A stretch of 64,000 nt of DNA from Haliclona indistincta (taxonomy: Eukaryota; Porifera; Demospongiae; Haplosclerida; Chalinidae): assembly GCA_964017065.1 (NCBI GenBank), contig OZ024790.1, forward strand, positions 11,048,403 to 11,112,402. The letters are read 5' to 3'. A model generated the notes under the pieces. The model searched no databases and was not told the origin of the DNA. It saw only the letters and a list, made by a program, of their open reading frames with translations. Both the position numbers and the translations under genes were made by a program. Shown here one piece after another: positions 60,090 through 64,000 of the stretch (its first letter is position 1; each line of letters begins with the position of its first letter).

Positions 60090-62503
60090 ATGGCTAGCAA
60101 TATGTTTCCTAGAGCGGCTGTGATCGCAGGCGATGCAGAGTCTTTTGCCGACGAGATGATTCGCATGGTGAACTGCAAAGATTACAGGTAACGCGTACCG
60201 TGATGCGCAGTGGGCTCATGAACAGATGGATGTTCTGGAGCATCAGCTGTTTTGACATAATGAGATTTTTTCGCTCTTCTTTTAGTGATGTGAAATTTCA
60301 AGTAGGCGAGGACCGTGACATTATATATGCACATAAGTGTCTTCTTGCTGCAAGGTCAGTGCGTGTCAGTCAGTGAGTGAGTGAGAAAATTAAAGTGGGT
60401 GCACATGTGAGATAGATAACCGATATTGATTTGTCAATCAGATCATTTTACAAGCTTTTTGCACCACATACTATATAGTATTACCTGTTCTATCTGAACC
60501 TACGCAGACGCTATCCCATCAACTGATCTGACAATGTCCAGTGTGTCCGCTACTGTGACGAATTCTTATTGTTATTGTGCAGGTGTGAGGTTTTCCAAGC
60601 CATGTTTGCAATGCCATCAGACAGTAAAAACACAGACTGTCCTATTGTCATCTCTGATGTAACTCCAAAGATTTTTCTCGCCGTCATGGAGTTTGTTTAC
60701 ACCAACTGCTGCAGTCTTTCTGCAGAAATAGTATGTCTGCTTCTGGTCTGCTTAACAATGTCCATTTTTTGCTGTGTGAATTTGAAATTTCTTTAACTTC
60801 ATCTCCTCAATTTTTTTCTCATTCATCCATTCACTCACTCATCTGCTCACTCACTCATTTACTCACTCATCTGCTCACTCACTCACTCACTCACTCACTC
60901 ATCTGCTCACTCACTCAGTCATTCACTCACTCGCTCACTCACTCACTCACTCACTCATCTGCTCACTCACTCACTCACTCACTCATCTGCTCACTCACTC
61001 AGTCATTCACTCACTCGCTCACTCACTCACTCACTCACTCACTCACTCATCTGCTCACTCGCTCATTCATCTGCTCACTCACTCACTCACTCACTCACCC
61101 ACTCACTCACTCATCTGCTCACTCACTCATCTGCTCACTCACTTGCTCACTCACTCACTCACTCACTCACTCACTCACTCACCCACCCACCCACCCACTC
61201 ACTCACTCACTCACTCACTCACTCACTCACTCACTCACTCACTCACTCACTCACTCATCTGCTCACTCATTCATGCACTTACAATGCTCATTAATTTACT
61301 CTCTCTCTCTCTTCTAGGTCATCGATGTTTTAGCTGCGGCAGTAGAGTATGGAATGGATGGTTTGGTTCAGGTAAGTTAATTATGTACATGTACAAACCA
61401 CATGACTTTATCTAAACTCTAAACATGTACATGGTGTACATGTTTAGTGAAATAGAAGTGAGTGGGGATTATTTGTGAGTGGGTGGGGATTGTTTGTGCG
61501 TGATCAAGTGGTTTTAAATATTATGCTATAATCTATAATTTTGATGTGATAGGTGCTAACCAATATCTCTTTACACAGTTGTGTGTAAAATTTATGCGCA
61601 GTTCGATTGACGCAGGCACAGTCTGTGAGTTTATTCAGGTGAGGCCTGCGCAGCAAAGCAACAGTCATATCCTCTCTGTTGTATCTTCAATTCTATAGGC
61701 AGCTCTGACTTATCATCAGTTCACACTTCAGAGCGAATGTTTAGACTTTATTGAGACAAACACTGTGGTTAGTTCGCATCTACAGCTCAGCTAAAAAATA
61801 TTTCTTGCACCACATTTTTTTCTCATGTTCTTCGCAGGCTGTTTTCAAATCCCAGGGATTCCACGAGTTGTCTGAAGATGCCCTTGTGTTTGTTCTCCAG
61901 TCGGACAAGCTTCAAATGGATGAGATAGATGTCCTGACTTATGTGAAGCAATGGGCTAATGTCAATGCCGTAAGTGAATAGCACAAATTTAATCAGAAGT
62001 TGCAACATCTAGAATTATGATTGTAGTACATGTAGAGAACATGTATGTTTTTTGTTATTGCAATTACAAAATTAGCGAATGACGAGTTCAAATTAAAATT
62101 AACACTGACCTGTATTGTAAATTCGGTTGTGCTCACATTATTAGTTAGCAGTTCATCTTGCAGTTATGTTCTTGTATGAAAATGTAGTCCCAGTGTACAT
62201 GTTGGGTTTGCCTCATTACAGGTTGTGACAGACTGCAGACTTGCTGAAGTAGGACAGCAGGCTATCCAACATGTGAGAATTGCTCTGATCGACATGCAGA
62301 CACTCTCTGAAATAGAGGAGGAGAACAGAATAAACCCATTTATACCAGTTAGTCTACTGTAGTTTAGAAGATGATTGCTACACTTTGTTTTTATATAGGT
62401 GGACCTCATTGCGTCTGCATGGAAATTTCATGCGTTAAAGAACCCTGCACATTTCAATACACAGGCACGCCCACGTGCTGGCACACTGTCTCACAAGAAT
62501 TAG
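60090..62503 (+). CDS. BTBD19: BTBD19-like BTB/POZ-BACK domain protein, 9 exons
   Basis: Exons 60090-60187, 60286-60354, 60583-60730, 61318-61371, 61579-61638, 61699-61767, 61838-61969, 62222-62347 and 62399-62503 sum to 861 nt, giving 286 aa (vertebrate BTBD19 is of similar length). The BTB domain is about residues 25-125: SDVKFQVGEDRDIIYAHKCL, CEVFQAMF, FLAVMEFVYTN, VIDVLAAAVEYGMDGL. The BACK-like part has ECLDFIETNT, FHELSEDALVFVLQSDKL and YVKQWANVN. The tail reads EEENRINPFIPVDLIASAWK, as in BTBD19. BTB proteins usually dimerise and often serve as Cullin-3 adaptors. This one lacks Kelch repeats. The role in this family is not established. Confidence 0.92.
60814..61262. repeat. (CTCA)n microsatellite in BTBD19 intron 3
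   Basis: About 450 bp of ACTC units with repeated interruptions CATCTGCTCACTCACTCA and AGTCATTCACTCGCT that recur as higher-order blocks. The reading-through ORF (THSLTHSLTH) is an artefact. Confidence 0.95.
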
Positions 62504-62761
62504 ACCTCATTATTAGCTAGTTACTAAAAATAGAATTATCAATGCTGACTGGACAAACACAATGAATAACGTCATCACGGATAAACAGGAATAATTAATT
62601 ATACGTATCCGGACGAACGCGAAATTAGTATCCGGAAGGGCGGAGCAGTATGATAGGAATGCGGGACAACAGTTAGTGAAGCGCGACAAAGGCTCGTGCT
62701 GTTAATATTATAGCTGACCAAACACGATGGCCTGTAGTCTACCATCCAGCCAGTCTACTGT

Positions 62762-63367
62762 ATGTTAGTGTCTACTGTTACACAGCCGATAGCACAAATG
62801 CCCACCGAAATGGAGCGAAGAAATTCAGTGTTTTCTGATGGCGCCGTCAGCCCGCCAACCAGCGATGACGGCGAGGCAGTGGATATCGCGCCCTTGAGGA
62901 CAGCACGGAGACGCCTGAAGAGCAGATCGTTCGAGGCAGTCAAGTCCGCTTTGTACCAGCTAACAAGACTGAACGATTTTCAAACTGAGAAGATAGGCGC
63001 CGGGTTCTTTGCCGATGTTTACAAGGTATAAAGTGTAACCACATTCATGATCACGATGCATCTTGTCACTTCATTGCTAGGTTACTCACAAGGCTACTGG
63101 TGAAGTCATGGTGCTGAAGATGAACAAGAATCGCAAGAACAGCAAACAGATGCTGGCAGAGATTCAGCTAATGAACCGCCTTTCACACACAAATATTCTA
63201 AGGTAACCAAAAACCCTCCCTCCACATTGAACTTGTCACTTACTCTTCCTCCTCCCCTCTCTCTCCCCCCCTCTCTCTCTCCCTCTCTCCCTCCCCCTCC
63301 CTCCCTCCCCTCTTGCAGTTTCAAAGGGTCTTGTGTTCACGAGGGACAGCTGCATGCACTCACAGAG
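62762..63367 (+). CDS. TESK1: TESK-type dual-specificity protein kinase, 5' exons only
   Basis: Three exons (62762-63025, 63082-63202, 63319-63367); the gene runs past the window. The ATG at 62762 gives [20 protein letters not shown]. In-frame ATGs at 62798 and 62810 are alternatives. An acidic/Ser-rich leader with [19 protein letters not shown] leads into the kinase domain. The Gly-rich loop is [12 protein letters not shown], the ATP-anchoring Lys is in VMVLKMNKN, the helix C region is [14 protein letters not shown], and then [16 protein letters not shown]. These match TESK1/TESK2 closely; TESK kinases phosphorylate cofilin and control actin and ciliogenesis. TESK1 versus TESK2 cannot be decided here. 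Confidence 0.88.
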
Positions 63368-64000
63368 GTACACAAACCCAATGTGTATATTACCTAATAG
63401 CAATGCAATAATGGGGGGTCATGTTAATGTTGTGTATAGTCCATATTCTGTGAAAAGCTAACTCAAAATAACAGTTTTGTTTTGCATAAACTCACACTCA
63501 CTGTGTGGATTTGAAATTCTCCATTCTCTTCACACGCGCCATGTAAGGCATTGCGGCACTGCTTAGCTGGTGTGCTAATCAGCATTGCGTATGCGGAAGG
63601 GGCGACTGACATGTTTGCAATTAGCCGGCCCAGTCTGGCGTAGTACTAGTGTAGCAACACACTGCAAACTATTGAACGACTAAGGTAGCATCAGTTTACT
63701 ACAAAGTGTCTATTGTATACTGCTTGTAGACACACACACACGCCTGCACAGCGGATGCTAGTTCGGCTATATCCTCTTCCATTGGTAATCCAACACCGCG
63801 TACCAACCTAGGGCTTCCCTTCTAGCAATTATCTCCCACTCGTGAACTGGTTTTGCGAAGGATTCGAAATCTAGGCAACTAATAGTGTGCACGCACTCAG
63901 GCATATTGAATACGCAGCTGCCTAGATTTAGTTCTGATTTGTCCTAATAGCAAAGAATTCAGAAAATAGATATTTCAGTGTCCGCACAATTGTTTAGAAA
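63368..64000. other. Intron of the TESK-like gene, no element recognised
   Basis: The donor GTACAC follows exon 3 at 63367. No acceptor with continuing kinase sequence was found before the window end. Confidence 0.6.

Noticed and set aside
60733..61415. 194-aa and 90-aa Thr-His-Ser-Leu repeat ORFs
   Set aside because: Translation of the (CTCA)n intron of BTBD19.

Overview
The window looks like nuclear DNA of an early-branching animal, most likely a sponge. This is inferred from animal-specific genes (SREK1, XRRA1, BTBD19 and TESK homologues), GT-AG introns that are mostly under 100 bases, moderate GC, dense simple repeats and many nested transposons. No taxon was confirmed by a search.

Layout. 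(1) 0.2-5.4 kb: a TRMT10-family tRNA methyltransferase (minus) and the splicing factor SREK1 (plus, 12 exons, 550 aa) start head to head. (2) 5.6-17.5 kb: a tandem array of intronless, secreted FAD polyamine-oxidase-like (PAO) genes, called A to D here. Copy B is split by a gag-carrying LTR-retrotransposon derivative, and an inverted fragment E ends the block. Pseudogene F (52.2-53.7 kb) and intact copy G (55.5-57.0 kb) lie on the far side of a large insertion block. (3) 17.465-48.707 kb: a nest of mobile DNA. The outer unit has pogo/Tigger-type ends (TA duplication, 24-bp terminal inverted repeats). It holds inverted satellite arms, an unidentified multi-exon gene on the minus strand, and a 7.3-kb TTAA-flanked composite with three 1874-bp higher-order repeats. 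Its right terminal repeat is interrupted at TTAA by a 17.1-kb element (31.615-48.689 kb). (4) 48.7-51.6 kb: a 1.5-kb inverted duplication, then a secreted sphingomyelinase-D-like gene. (5) 57.0-64.0 kb: XRRA1 (minus), BTBD19 (plus) and the start of a TESK-type kinase (plus, cut by the window end).

The most interesting system is the 17.1-kb TTAA-flanked element. It carries two divergent genes whose starts are 117 bp apart. One is a KDZ-type transposase with cysteine clusters. The other is a DUF927-like P-loop ATPase followed by about 21 tandem mini-exons (24 residues each) and a C-terminal PHD finger. A 540-bp TTAA-flanked MITE in an intron of the ATPase gene matches the two outer arms of the big element joined together. 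It therefore behaves as an internal-deletion derivative, which supports the 17-kb unit as a genuine transposon.

Exon boundaries were worked out by hand from splice consensus and frame. Where exon lengths sum to a multiple of three (SREK1, BTBD19, XRRA1) the models are firm. The minus-strand gene inside the pogo-like element and one KDZ junction are unresolved.
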